DNA of 7,479 nt from Burkholderiales bacterium RIFCSPHIGHO2_12_FULL_61_11 (GCA_001770785.1 MERZ01000117.1:2721-10199), one strand, 5' to 3'. Positions 1 through 6,841 are shown, counted from the stretch's first letter. Made by a program: numbers and translations. The notes: generated by a model from the letters alone, not told the origin.

Positions 1-11
1 GACAACTCGAT

Positions 12-34
12 TTCAGCCTTTTTTTACGGCTGAA
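12..34 (-). other. Hairpin with A7 slippery loop over the phosphatase stop codon
   Basis: On the coding (minus) strand, a 7-bp perfect stem (TTCAGCC at 34-28 pairs with GGCTGAA at 18-12) encloses a 9-nt loop containing seven A residues. The stop codon TGA lies in the second arm. The A run is in the phase A AAA AAA, which suits -1 slippage. There is no U tract after the stem, so it is not a classical intrinsic terminator. Any function is speculative. Confidence 0.4.
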
Positions 35-915
35 CGGCGAATGGCCTCGTTGATTTCGGCGATGGACCGTTCGATCGATGCTTCATCCAGATCGTCGGCC
101 ATGCTATCGAGACCCCCAGCCTGAATGGTGGAGGCGAAAACCCCGTCCATAATGCCGTCGGTAGAAACCCCGCGGGTAGATTCAAACGCATCCGGCGTTT
201 CCCACTCCATGGCCAGAACGGTCACGTTGTCACTGCGCTCGCCCCCAGCGCGCAGTGCATTTTCAACCAGATCAGGCACCGCATCGGAAACGCTCTTGCT
301 GGCCAGTTGCCGGACAATTTCATCGTCACTCAGGCTACCCCACAGGCCGTCAGAGCACAGCAGTAATTTGTCGCCCTGATGCAGGATGACCGGACCTGTG
401 ATGTCGAAAATGGGCTTGGTCGGCGAACCCAGACAGGTGAACAGGATATTTCGATTGATGTCACTCGACTTGACTCCCGCCGCGCTTTGCTGCTCAAGAT
501 AGGAGTGGTCCCGGGTACGGGTCAGCAGTTCACCATCGCGCACAACGTACAGGCGAGAGTCTCCGCAATGCACCCAAGTGGCGCCGGTCCCCTGCAAAAT
601 GGCAGCCACCAGCGTGGTGCGAGGCGTGTCAAGCATGCCTTTTTCGGTGGCATAGCGAAAAATCTGGTGGTGCGCGGCCAGCACCGCGCGTGACAGAAAT
701 TCAGTGGTGCTCTGAATGATGGGCCGCGCTTCCTTCTGATACAACGCAGCAATGGTCTGCAGCGCAAGCTGTGCCGCCACTTCACCTTCAGGGTGACCGC
801 CCATGCCATCGGCCAGTACGAACAGGCCCGACTCGCGTGTGTAGCAGTAACCCATTCGATCTTCGTTTTTCTCCCGCCCGCCTTTGCGGCTGACCTGAAA
901 AACAGAAAATTTCAT
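13..915 (-). CDS. PP2C-family Ser/Thr protein phosphatase
   Basis: A 300-residue metal-dependent (PPM/PP2C) phosphatase, expected to remove phosphate from Ser/Thr in the cytoplasm. Family motifs appear in order: NED at residues 17-19, ADGMGGH at 35-41 with metal-binding D36/G37, CGDSR at 117-121, CSDGLW at 187-192 with metal ligand D189, and SDN at 228-230 with D229. The catalytic core ends near residue 238. A tail of about 62 residues follows, acidic in the middle (DDLDEAS) and probably helical at the end; its role is unknown. No signal peptide or membrane segment is visible. The start ATG overlaps the kinase stop codon as ATGA, and no Shine-Dalgarno precedes it, so translation is probably coupled to the kinase. 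The natural inference is that it reverses that kinase's phosphorylation. The gene stops 12 bp from the window edge, so any downstream operon partner is not visible. Confidence 0.95.
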   Translation of the reverse strand: MKFSVFQVSRKGGREKNEDRMGYCYTRESGLFVLADGMGGHPEGEVAAQLALQTIAALYQKEARPIIQSTTEFLSRAVLAAHHQIFRYATEKGMLDTPRTTLVAAILQGTGATWVHCGDSRLYVVRDGELLTRTRDHSYLEQQSAAGVKSSDINRNILFTCLGSPTKPIFDITGPVILHQGDKLLLCSDGLWGSLSDDEIVRQLASKSVSDAVPDLVENALRAGGERSDNVTVLAMEWETPDAFESTRGVSTDGIMDGVFASTIQAGGLDSMADDLDEASIERSIAEINEAIRRSAVKKG

Positions 916-1919
916 TTGAAGCGGGTCGCAAAGGCAGTCGCCTTGCGCGCGGTTTTTTTCGTGTCAGACACCATGTTGTCAAACTGCAGGCGTACCTTTT
1001 CGGCAACGGTGAGTTTGGTGTAGTGCCGCTCACTTTCCCGACTCAACTCCTTTTGCAGCGCAAACACCGATTGGGGCCGGGACAGCGGGTCCAGCGACAT
1101 GCACCACTCGACAACTTCAATCAGATTGTCGGAGTACACGCCGCGCAAGCGAGACAGCGCCAGCGACAGCCGGTCTTTTTCAAGGCGCTGCGGCGCGTCA
1201 TTGGGCGGGTAGCCCTGCATGGACGCGTAGATGCAGGCACCAATCGCGTAAATGTCGGTCCAAGGGCCCATCGACGCATCGCGGCGGTACATCTCCGGCG
1301 CCGCAAAACCGGGCGTGTACATGGGCCGGATGAAGTTACCTTCCTTGCTCAACACCTCGCGCGCCGCGCCAAAGTCAATCAGCACCGCCCGGTTGTCGTC
1401 AGTGACAAAAATGTTGGCGGGCTTGATGTCGAGGTGCAGCATTTTGTGCTGATGCACAATGCGCAGCCCGCGCAGGATTTCGTCAAAGAGCGAGCGAATG
1501 GTCGATTCGCGGAACACCTTTTGTCTTTTCAATTCACGGGCTGTAATAATGAAGTCTTGCAGCGTTCCGCCTTCCAGGTAGTTCATGACCATGTAGACGG
1601 TCTCGTTCTCGCGAAAGAAATTCAGCACGCTCACCACTGAACCATGCGAAATCTGGGCCAGTGATCGGCCCTCCTCAAAAAAGCTTTTGAGGCCCAAGCG
1701 GTACAGGGAGAGCTTTTCCGGCTGCACCTGCGGCAGCAACTCCCCCGGCGCGCGGCTGGCCAGCGAAGACGGCAGATACTCCTTGATCGCGACCTGCTGG
1801 GCTTCGTTGTCGACGGCCAAGTAAACTACACCAAATCCGCCCGCCGAAAGCTTTCGAACCACACGATAGCCACCAATGAGCGTGTCGGGTGGCAATGATG
1901 CGGGCTTGACCTTTGACAT
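912..1919 (-). CDS. Soluble Ser/Thr protein kinase (Hanks-type, non-RD)
   Basis: A 335-residue eukaryotic-like protein kinase predicted to transfer the ATP gamma-phosphate to Ser/Thr. The kinase domain spans about residues 18-295. Visible motifs are the glycine loop SAGGFGVVY (25-33), the VAIK lysine K46, the probable alpha-C glutamate E82 or E83, the catalytic loop HLDIKPAN (162-169) with catalytic D164, DFG at 182-184, and APE at 207-209. The residue before D164 is Leu instead of Arg, so this is a non-RD kinase; such kinases often do not depend on activation-loop phosphorylation. The C-terminal 40 residues are basic and probably helical, with no transmembrane helix or PASTA/sensor domain. 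It is the first gene of a two-gene unit with the PP2C phosphatase (4-bp overlap) and diverges from yicC. No good Shine-Dalgarno precedes the ATG. Substrates cannot be inferred. Confidence 0.95.
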   Translation of the reverse strand: MSKVKPASLPPDTLIGGYRVVRKLSAGGFGVVYLAVDNEAQQVAIKEYLPSSLASRAPGELLPQVQPEKLSLYRLGLKSFFEEGRSLAQISHGSVVSVLNFFRENETVYMVMNYLEGGTLQDFIITARELKRQKVFRESTIRSLFDEILRGLRIVHQHKMLHLDIKPANIFVTDDNRAVLIDFGAAREVLSKEGNFIRPMYTPGFAAPEMYRRDASMGPWTDIYAIGACIYASMQGYPPNDAPQRLEKDRLSLALSRLRGVYSDNLIEVVEWCMSLDPLSRPQSVFALQKELSRESERHYTKLTVAEKVRLQFDNMVSDTKKTARKATAFATRFK

Positions 1920-1937
1920 AAATTTGGGGTGAGCTGC

Positions 1938-1952
1938 GGCGACAATGTCACC
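1938..1952. promoter_or_regulatory. Imperfect 15-bp palindrome between divergent genes (candidate operator)
   Basis: GGCGACAATGTCACC is an inverted repeat of two 7-bp arms around a single central A, with one mismatched pair. It lies in the only 69 bp separating the divergent kinase and yicC starts, where a regulator could act on both. The sequence does not identify the binding protein, and I see no convincing -35/-10 pair for either direction. Chance occurrence is quite possible. Confidence 0.25.
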
Positions 1953-1988
1953 AGGTCTTGTTCTCTATCTAGTAAAGCGTATTAATAA

Positions 1989-2906
1989 ATGTCAGTTTAC
2001 AGCATGACGGGTTATGCAACCGTGCAATCCAGCGTGGCGCAGTCTGCTCCGGAAACTGAAGCGCGCCAAGAGGCCAGTTCCCGGCTGGGCGTAGAAATAC
2101 GGTCCGTGAACAGTCGCTTTCTCGACCTGGCATTCCGACTGCCAGACGAATTGCGACAGGCCGAGCCGGCTTTACGCGAACTACTGACCAGCAAGCTCAA
2201 GCGCGGCAAGGTAGAAGTGCGGGTATCGCTTGAAAGCGCATCGGCCAGTAGCCTGCGCCCCCCTTCGTCAGCCACGCTGCAACGTCTCGGCTCGCTGGAA
2301 GACAGCATCAAGTCGTGGTTACCACAGGCCGCTGTGCTGAGCGTGGCTGACATCCTCAGAATTGCGACCAATGAAGACAAAAAACCGCACGATGACAGCG
2401 AAGAACTGCTCAAGCTGGCAAATCAGGCCCTGAAAGAGTTGATGTCTGCCCGCGGGCGTGAGGGTGCCCGGCTGGCAGCCATGTTGCTTGACCGTACCGC
2501 GCAGTTGCGCGCACTGACCGCGCTGGCGTGGCCCATGGTTCCCAAGCTGGTCGAGCAGCAACAGGCTCGTTTTCTGGAGCGCTGGAAAGAGGCTATGGCC
2601 TTGGGAGGCATCGCAGTGCAGCCTGAAATGGCCCAGGATCGGGCTCTGACCGAGGCCACCGCCTTTGCCATCCGGATTGACGTGGCCGAGGAGATCACCC
2701 GCCTGTCGTCGCACCTTGATGAAATAGACCGCCTGCTCGCAAGCGGCGGCGAGATGGGCAAGCGCCTGGATTTCCTCATTCAGGAGCTGCACCGGGAAGC
2801 CAACACTTTGGGCTCCAAATCGGCGTCTCTGGATCTCACGCGCATTTCCGTGGACATGAAAGTGCTGATCGAGCAGATTCGTGAGCAGGTGCAGAACATC
2901 GAATGA
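1989..2906 (+). CDS. yicC: YicC/YloC-family endoribonuclease
   Basis: A 305-residue YicC-family protein. Members are stress-associated proteins for which endoribonuclease activity has been reported. Signatures include SMTGYA at residues 5-10, EIRSVNSRFLD at 36-46, RGKVEVRVS in the N-terminal domain, RIDVAEEITRLSSHLDEI in the C-terminal (DUF1732) domain, GKRLDFLIQELHREANTLGSKS, and the terminal motif VLIEQIREQVQNIE. Length is near the usual 290 or so. A Ser/Ala/Glu-rich segment at residues 13-31 is longer than in E. coli YicC. The ATG is supported because the family starts just before MTGYA, although no Shine-Dalgarno is visible upstream. It is the first gene of the plus-strand set, 45 bp ahead of gmk, a pairing common in bacteria, and is probably co-transcribed with it. 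The product is cytoplasmic with no membrane segment. Confidence 0.95.
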   Translation: MSVYSMTGYATVQSSVAQSAPETEARQEASSRLGVEIRSVNSRFLDLAFRLPDELRQAEPALRELLTSKLKRGKVEVRVSLESASASSLRPPSSATLQRLGSLEDSIKSWLPQAAVLSVADILRIATNEDKKPHDDSEELLKLANQALKELMSARGREGARLAAMLLDRTAQLRALTALAWPMVPKLVEQQQARFLERWKEAMALGGIAVQPEMAQDRALTEATAFAIRIDVAEEITRLSSHLDEIDRLLASGGEMGKRLDFLIQELHREANTLGSKSASLDLTRISVDMKVLIEQIREQVQNIE

Positions 2907-2951
2907 CGCCTTTTTAACGACTAAATTTATAGCAACAAACAAACACCACGC

Positions 2952-3572
2952 ATGGACTATCCCGGAAATCTATTTGTTGTTTCGGCACCCAGCGGGGCTG
3001 GCAAGTCCAGCCTTGTGAGGGCCTTGATGGAGCTGGATTCACGTATCCAGCCCGCCGTGTCACACACCACCCGACCGCCGCGCGGTCAGGAAAAGCATGG
3101 CAGGGAGTATTTTTTCCTGTCTCCCGAAGAGTTCGACAGCATGGTGCTGCGCGATGCTTTTGTGGAATGGGCGCAAGTCCATGGCCACCGCTACGGCACC
3201 TCGCGCCAGACGATCGAAGAGCGGATTGCGCATGGCGCCGATGTGATTCTTGAAATTGATTTTCAGGGCGCCATCAACATCAAGCGGATTTTTGCCAATG
3301 CGGTGCTGATCTTTATACTCCCCCCAAGCTGGGAAGAGTTGCGCGCCCGATTGCAGCGGCGCGGCGAAGACTCGCCGGAAGTCATCGAATTGCGACTCAA
3401 GAATGCGGCCATCGAGATGGCGCAGGCCCGGGAATTCGACTTCGTTATAATTAATGAATTGTTTGAGCGGGCAGTTTTCGACCTAAAAACCATTGTCCAC
3501 GCGCAGCGGCTCAAGTTTGCGGCCCAGCGACGCGCCCGGGCCGAGACTTTCAAGGCCCTTCATATTCCTTAA
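2952..3572 (+). CDS. gmk: Guanylate kinase
   Basis: A 206-residue guanylate kinase that converts GMP plus ATP to GDP plus ADP, an essential step feeding GTP and (p)ppGpp pools. The Walker A loop is APSGAGKS at residues 12-19. The GMP-binding region follows: S37, R41, R44, Y53 and E72. A Walker B-like ILEIDFQGA carries D103, and the LID region RLQRRGEDS leads into ELRLKNA. Length matches E. coli Gmk (207). The ATG at 2952 gives the usual short lead ([20 protein letters not shown]), but the upstream bases are an A/C-rich stretch without a Shine-Dalgarno. It sits between yicC (45 bp) and rpoZ (27 bp), the standard proteobacterial order, implying one operon. The coding sequence contains a candidate sigma-70 promoter at 3292-3319 that could add transcription of rpoZ. 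Confidence 0.98.
   Translation: MDYPGNLFVVSAPSGAGKSSLVRALMELDSRIQPAVSHTTRPPRGQEKHGREYFFLSPEEFDSMVLRDAFVEWAQVHGHRYGTSRQTIEERIAHGADVILEIDFQGAINIKRIFANAVLIFILPPSWEELRARLQRRGEDSPEVIELRLKNAAIEMAQAREFDFVIINELFERAVFDLKTIVHAQRLKFAAQRRARAETFKALHIP
3292..3319 (+). promoter_or_regulatory. Candidate sigma-70 promoter inside gmk, upstream of rpoZ
   Basis: TTGCCA (3292-3297) and TATACT (3314-3319) are separated by 16 bp; each hexamer matches the sigma-70 consensus at five of six positions. It points towards rpoZ, whose start is about 280 bp downstream. The similarity is direct from sequence; promoter activity is inference, since coding DNA also gives such matches by chance. Confidence 0.35.
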
Positions 3573-3599
3573 GTTACCGATCACACCGAAAGAATCACC

Positions 3600-3803
3600 A
3601 TGGCCCGCATTACTGTCGAAGATTGCCTCGAAAAAATCCCGAACCGCTTTCAGCTGGTTTTGGCTGCTACCTACCGGGCCCGCATGCTCAGCCAGGGTCA
3701 TGCCGCCAAGATCGAAAGTAAGAACAAACCTGGCGTCACCGCGCTGCGTGAAATCGCCGCGGGTAAAATCGGCCTGGAAATGCTGAAAAAAGTACCTGGT
3801 TGA
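3600..3803 (+). CDS. rpoZ: RNA polymerase omega subunit
   Basis: A 67-residue omega subunit, which helps fold and retain beta-prime in RNA polymerase. It begins [28 protein letters not shown], closely matching the E. coli omega N-terminus, and contains the conserved [11 protein letters not shown] segment near residues 48-58. It is shorter than E. coli omega (91 residues), lacking the variable C-terminal tail, as is usual for betaproteobacteria. In E. coli the extreme N-terminus (MAR) forms part of ppGpp binding site 1 with beta-prime; A2 and R3 are kept here, so this site is plausibly present. The gene follows gmk by 27 bp and is closed by a strong terminator before spoT. Only weak purine-rich sequence (GAAAGAA) precedes the ATG. 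Confidence 0.97.
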   Translation: MARITVEDCLEKIPNRFQLVLAATYRARMLSQGHAAKIESKNKPGVTALREIAAGKIGLEMLKKVPG

Positions 3804-3821
3804 TCCTGCCCAGCTCGGTTG

Positions 3822-3850
3822 AAAAAAGCACCGGGCGACGGTGCTTTTTT
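3822..3850 (+). terminator. Intrinsic terminator after rpoZ
   Basis: A perfect 12-bp stem (AAAAAAGCACCG, 3822-3833, with CGGTGCTTTTTT, 3839-3850) has a 5-nt loop (GGCGA) and ends in six T residues. It begins 18 bp after the rpoZ stop codon. The matching A run on the other side means it could also stop transcription on the minus strand. It separates the yicC-gmk-rpoZ unit from spoT, so spoT needs read-through or its own promoter. Confidence 0.9.
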
Positions 3851-3913
3851 CGTTTATGGCGCTTAAAACGCGATTTTGCCCCCGATTTATTCATGCCGCG
3901 ATACATTTGAGGC

Positions 3914-6160
3914 ATGAGCGCAATGCTTTCATCTGTCGTTTCGAGTAAGTCAAGCCCGGCGGCCGCCAATGCTGCAGCGGCGAGCTTTGCCGCGCTCACG
4001 GCCAAACTCGACTACCTGAGTGCCGCGGATATTGAAAATGTCCGCCTTGCCTACCGTTTCGCCGATGAAGCCCATCTGGGTCAGCTGCGAAACAGCGGCG
4101 AGCCCTACATCACCCACCCGATCGCCGTCGCACGACAGTGCGCGGAATGGAAGCTTGATTCCCAGGCGCTGATGGCCGCCCTTTTGCACGATTCAATTGA
4201 AGACTGCGGCGTGACCAAAGCCGACCTGATTGAGCATTTTGGCGCACCCGTTGCCGAATTGGTGGACGGACTGACCAAGCTGGAAAAGCTGGAATTCAAT
4301 ACCCGGGAAGAGAATCAGGCCGAGTCTTTCCGGAAAATGCTGCTGGCAATGGCGCGCGATGTGCGGGTCATTCTGGTCAAACTGGCCGATCGTACCCACA
4401 ACATGCGCACCCTGGGCGATGCGCCGCGCATCAAGTGGACGAGAATCTCACGCGAAACCCTGGATATCTACGCCCCCATCGCGCACCGCCTTGGCCTGAA
4501 CACGACCTACCGGGAACTGCAGGACCTGTCGTTCCAGTATCTGCATCCGTGGCGGTACACCATATTGAACAAAGCCCTGCTGCGTGCGCGGGGCCGCAGG
4601 CGCGATGTGATCAAGCGGGTGCAGTCGGAAGTCGAGTCCACGTTTGTCAACGCCCACATCCCCGTTCATATTCATGGGCGCGAAAAAACGCTGTATTCCC
4701 TCTACCACAAGATGGACGAAAAGCACCTGTCTTTTGCCCAGGTCACTGATCTTTATGGCTTTCGGATCATTGTGCAGGACCTGACGGCCTGCTATACCGC
4801 CATGGGCGTTTTGCACCAGTTGTACAAGCCCTTGCCCGGGAAGTTCAAGGACTACATAGCGATTCCGAAGATCAATGGCTACCAGTCGCTGCACACCACG
4901 TTGGTCGGCCCCTTCGGAACCATTATCGAGTTTCAGTTGCGCACCGAAGCCATGCATGTGGTGGCCGAATCAGGCGTGGCCGCTCACTGGCTCTACAAGG
5001 CAACGGATCCCGACAGTGACGCCTCACAACGCCTGGGAGCGCAATGGCTGCAGTCGCTGCTTGAAATCCAGCAGGAAACGCGCGACGCGACCGAGTTTTG
5101 GGACCACATCAAGGTTGACCTGTTTCCAGAAGCGGTTTACGTGCTCACACCGAAAAGCCGGATCATGGCGATGCCGCGTGGGGCCACCCTGGTGGACTTT
5201 GCCTACGCCATTCACAGCGATGTGGGGCATCGCACGGTAGCGGCCAAGGTCAATGGTGAGCAGGTTCCCCTGCGTTCCGAACTGCACAACGGCGATATGG
5301 TCGAGATCGTTACCGCAGCAGGCTCCAGCCCCAATCCAGGCTGGCTGGCATTCGTGCGCACTGGCAAAGCGCGCTCCAAAATACGCCAATACCTCAAGAC
5401 CATGGCGCTCAAGGAATCCCAGGATCTGGGCGAAAAAATGCTCGCCCAGGCGCTGCGCGCCGAAGGCATAGACCGGGAATATCTCTCCGAGGACGACGAG
5501 GCCCATCACGAGAAGTGGGAAAAAATCCTGCGATTTACCGGCAACCGCTCGCGCGCTGACTTGCTGACAGACATCGGGCTGGGCAAGCGCATTGCCAGCA
5601 TGATTGCCAAGCGCATTGTGACCCTGCTCGCCGAAACCGGTGAAAAACCCAACGCCCTGCTCATGAGCCGGGAGCGCTATACGCCCCATGAGTCGGTATC
5701 GCAGGGCGCGCTGGTACTCGATGGCAGTGAAGGCACATCCGTGCAGTTTGCGCCCTGTTGCCGCCCGATTCCAGGCGACGGCATTGTGGGCTATTTAGGC
5801 CAGGGAGAAGGCCTCTTCGTGCATACCGACGACTGCGCCGTGGCCAAGCGCCTTCAGCAACGCGACAGCGAGCGCTTCATCGCGGTCGATTGGGCGGACG
5901 AACCGGTCCGCCCCTTTGAGACCAATCTTCTGGTGACAGTTTCCAATGGCAAAGGCGTACTGGCACGCGTAGCGGCCGCGCTGGCCAGCGCGGAAGCGGA
6001 TATCACTCACGTTGACATGGAAAATGAAGCTGCACAGGATGCGACAGACCTGCGCTTTGGCGTGGCCGTGCGCGATCGAATCCACTTGGCATCGGTTCTG
6101 CGCAGCGTCAAGCGCACGCCTTCCGTGCTTCGGGTGCAGCGCGCCAAGTCAGCCGGCTAG
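3914..6160 (+). CDS. spoT: Bifunctional (p)ppGpp synthetase/hydrolase SpoT
   Basis: A 748-residue long RSH enzyme that makes and degrades the alarmone (p)ppGpp. The hydrolase HD domain (about 45-200) retains R59, H68, H92-D93, E96-D97, D159 and N163, matching the catalytic set of the Streptococcus Rel enzyme at a constant offset of 15. The synthetase domain (about 250-370) has D279 and E339, and KFKD at 310-313, the basic RXKD-like type of bifunctional enzymes, unlike the acidic EXDD of RelA. TGS lies at about 402-468. The zinc-finger/CC region has C615, C616, H637 and C641, and an ACT domain covers about 671-745. The N-terminal 30 residues are Ala/Ser-rich. Two starts are close together: the ATG at 3914 has GAGG only 1 nt away, while the ATG at 3923 lies 10 nt from it, so the true start may be either. 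No clear promoter is visible after the rpoZ terminator. Confidence 0.96.
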   Translation: MSAMLSSVVSSKSSPAAANAAAASFAALTAKLDYLSAADIENVRLAYRFADEAHLGQLRNSGEPYITHPIAVARQCAEWKLDSQALMAALLHDSIEDCGVTKADLIEHFGAPVAELVDGLTKLEKLEFNTREENQAESFRKMLLAMARDVRVILVKLADRTHNMRTLGDAPRIKWTRISRETLDIYAPIAHRLGLNTTYRELQDLSFQYLHPWRYTILNKALLRARGRRRDVIKRVQSEVESTFVNAHIPVHIHGREKTLYSLYHKMDEKHLSFAQVTDLYGFRIIVQDLTACYTAMGVLHQLYKPLPGKFKDYIAIPKINGYQSLHTTLVGPFGTIIEFQLRTEAMHVVAESGVAAHWLYKATDPDSDASQRLGAQWLQSLLEIQQETRDATEFWDHIKVDLFPEAVYVLTPKSRIMAMPRGATLVDFAYAIHSDVGHRTVAAKVNGEQVPLRSELHNGDMVEIVTAAGSSPNPGWLAFVRTGKARSKIRQYLKTMALKESQDLGEKMLAQALRAEGIDREYLSEDDEAHHEKWEKILRFTGNRSRADLLTDIGLGKRIASMIAKRIVTLLAETGEKPNALLMSRERYTPHESVSQGALVLDGSEGTSVQFAPCCRPIPGDGIVGYLGQGEGLFVHTDDCAVAKRLQQRDSERFIAVDWADEPVRPFETNLLVTVSNGKGVLARVAAALASAEADITHVDMENEAAQDATDLRFGVAVRDRIHLASVLRSVKRTPSVLRVQRAKSAG

Positions 6161-6172
6161 GCGCGACACTTT

Positions 6173-6745
6173 TCACGGCGCGCGCATCATTGGCGCATCA
6201 GGTGCCGGGTAGTGCACTTTCAGCACCTCAAGCACCTGAACGCCATGCGGCGTAACGAGATTAACCTCATCGCCGACCCGTGATTTAAGCAGGGCTCTCG
6301 CCACGGGTGAGACCCAGCTGATTTGCGCCAGGGAACTGTTCGCTTCATCAATACCCAGAATGGTCACGGTCCGCTCCTCACCGCTGTCATCGGCATAAGT
6401 CACGGTAGCGCCAAAAAATACCTGGTCACTGCCGTGGTGGATCGAGGGGTTGCTGATTGCCGCAATTTCCAGTCTTTGCGTCAAAAACCGGATGCGTCGG
6501 TCAATCTCGCGCAGACGTTTCTTTCCGTAGATATAGTCGCCGTTTTCGGACCGATCACCATTGCTGGCGGCCCAGTGAACAAGTTCCACCACTCTGGGTC
6601 GCTCGGCGTCAATCAAGTCAAGCAATTCGCGGCGCAGGCCCTCGTACCCTTGCGGAGTGATGTAGTTTTTGCCACCCACAGCCAAGGGGACAAAGGAAGG
6701 ATCTTCGTCATCAGGCTCGGTTTCTTTGGTAAAGGCTTTGTTCAT
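6173..6745 (-). CDS. greB: Transcription elongation factor GreB
   Basis: A 190-residue Gre factor that enters the RNA polymerase secondary channel and stimulates cleavage of backtracked RNA. The N-terminal coiled coil carries [23 protein letters not shown], with tip acids D64 and E67 and the GreB-type [10 protein letters not shown], unlike GreA. The C-terminal FKBP-like domain includes VFFGATV and [16 protein letters not shown]. It is about 30 residues longer than E. coli GreB (158) because of an N-terminal extension with an acidic patch ([10 protein letters not shown], 8-17) before the canonical [10 protein letters not shown]. The ATG has a GGAG motif 1 nt upstream, unusually close; no better downstream start was found. 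The gene converges on spoT with 12 bp between stops and no terminator there. Upstream, TGCTATTCT (6762-6754) resembles an extended -10, but it would leave almost no leader. Confidence 0.95.
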   Translation of the reverse strand: MNKAFTKETEPDDEDPSFVPLAVGGKNYITPQGYEGLRRELLDLIDAERPRVVELVHWAASNGDRSENGDYIYGKKRLREIDRRIRFLTQRLEIAAISNPSIHHGSDQVFFGATVTYADDSGEERTVTILGIDEANSSLAQISWVSPVARALLKSRVGDEVNLVTPHGVQVLEVLKVHYPAPDAPMMRAP

Positions 6746-6805
6746 GCTCCGTCAGAATAGCATTCAGGACACCCGTCCACGACACGAATGATCGGCGTAT
6801 AAACG

Positions 6806-6836
6806 AAAAAGCCTGCAACTTTCGTTGCAGGCTTTT
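6806..6836 (-). terminator. Intrinsic terminator of the tRNA-Arg gene
   Basis: A perfect 13-bp inverted repeat (AAAAGCCTGCAAC at 6807-6819 and GTTGCAGGCTTTT at 6824-6836) encloses a 4-nt loop. On the minus strand the loop reads GAAA, a stable GNRA tetraloop closed by C-G, and the stem ends in five T residues (6810-6806). It begins 5 bp beyond the encoded CCA end of the tRNA and separates it from greB. Plus-strand sequence after the stem is also T-rich, so the element may work both ways. Confidence 0.88.
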
Positions 6837-6841
6837 GTTTT

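Noticed and set aside
1023..1640. 205-codon plus-strand open frame antisense to the kinase
   Set aside because: It lies wholly within the kinase gene, which has all catalytic motifs. The translation is His/Arg/Gln-rich with no recognisable domain, typical of a GC-rich shadow frame.
1958..1986. Possible yicC promoter TTGTTC-N16-TATTAA
   Set aside because: Only 3/6 and 4/6 matches, and the start of transcription would fall inside the start codon.
2319..2942. 207-codon minus-strand open frame antisense to yicC
   Set aside because: The opposite strand encodes a full YicC with conserved N- and C-terminal motifs; this frame has no recognisable family and follows the yicC codon bias.
3446..3451. 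Perfect TATAAT within gmk
   Set aside because: No acceptable -35 hexamer 15-19 bp upstream and no extended -10 TG, so it was not called a promoter; the TTGCCA/TATACT pair upstream is better.
5024..5689. 221-codon minus-strand open frame antisense to spoT
   Set aside because: It covers the TGS region of an intact spoT, and the amino-acid composition is that of a shadow frame.
6767..6778. Short inverted repeat GGAC-N4-GTCC upstream of greB
   Set aside because: A 4-bp stem is expected often by chance and has no supporting context.
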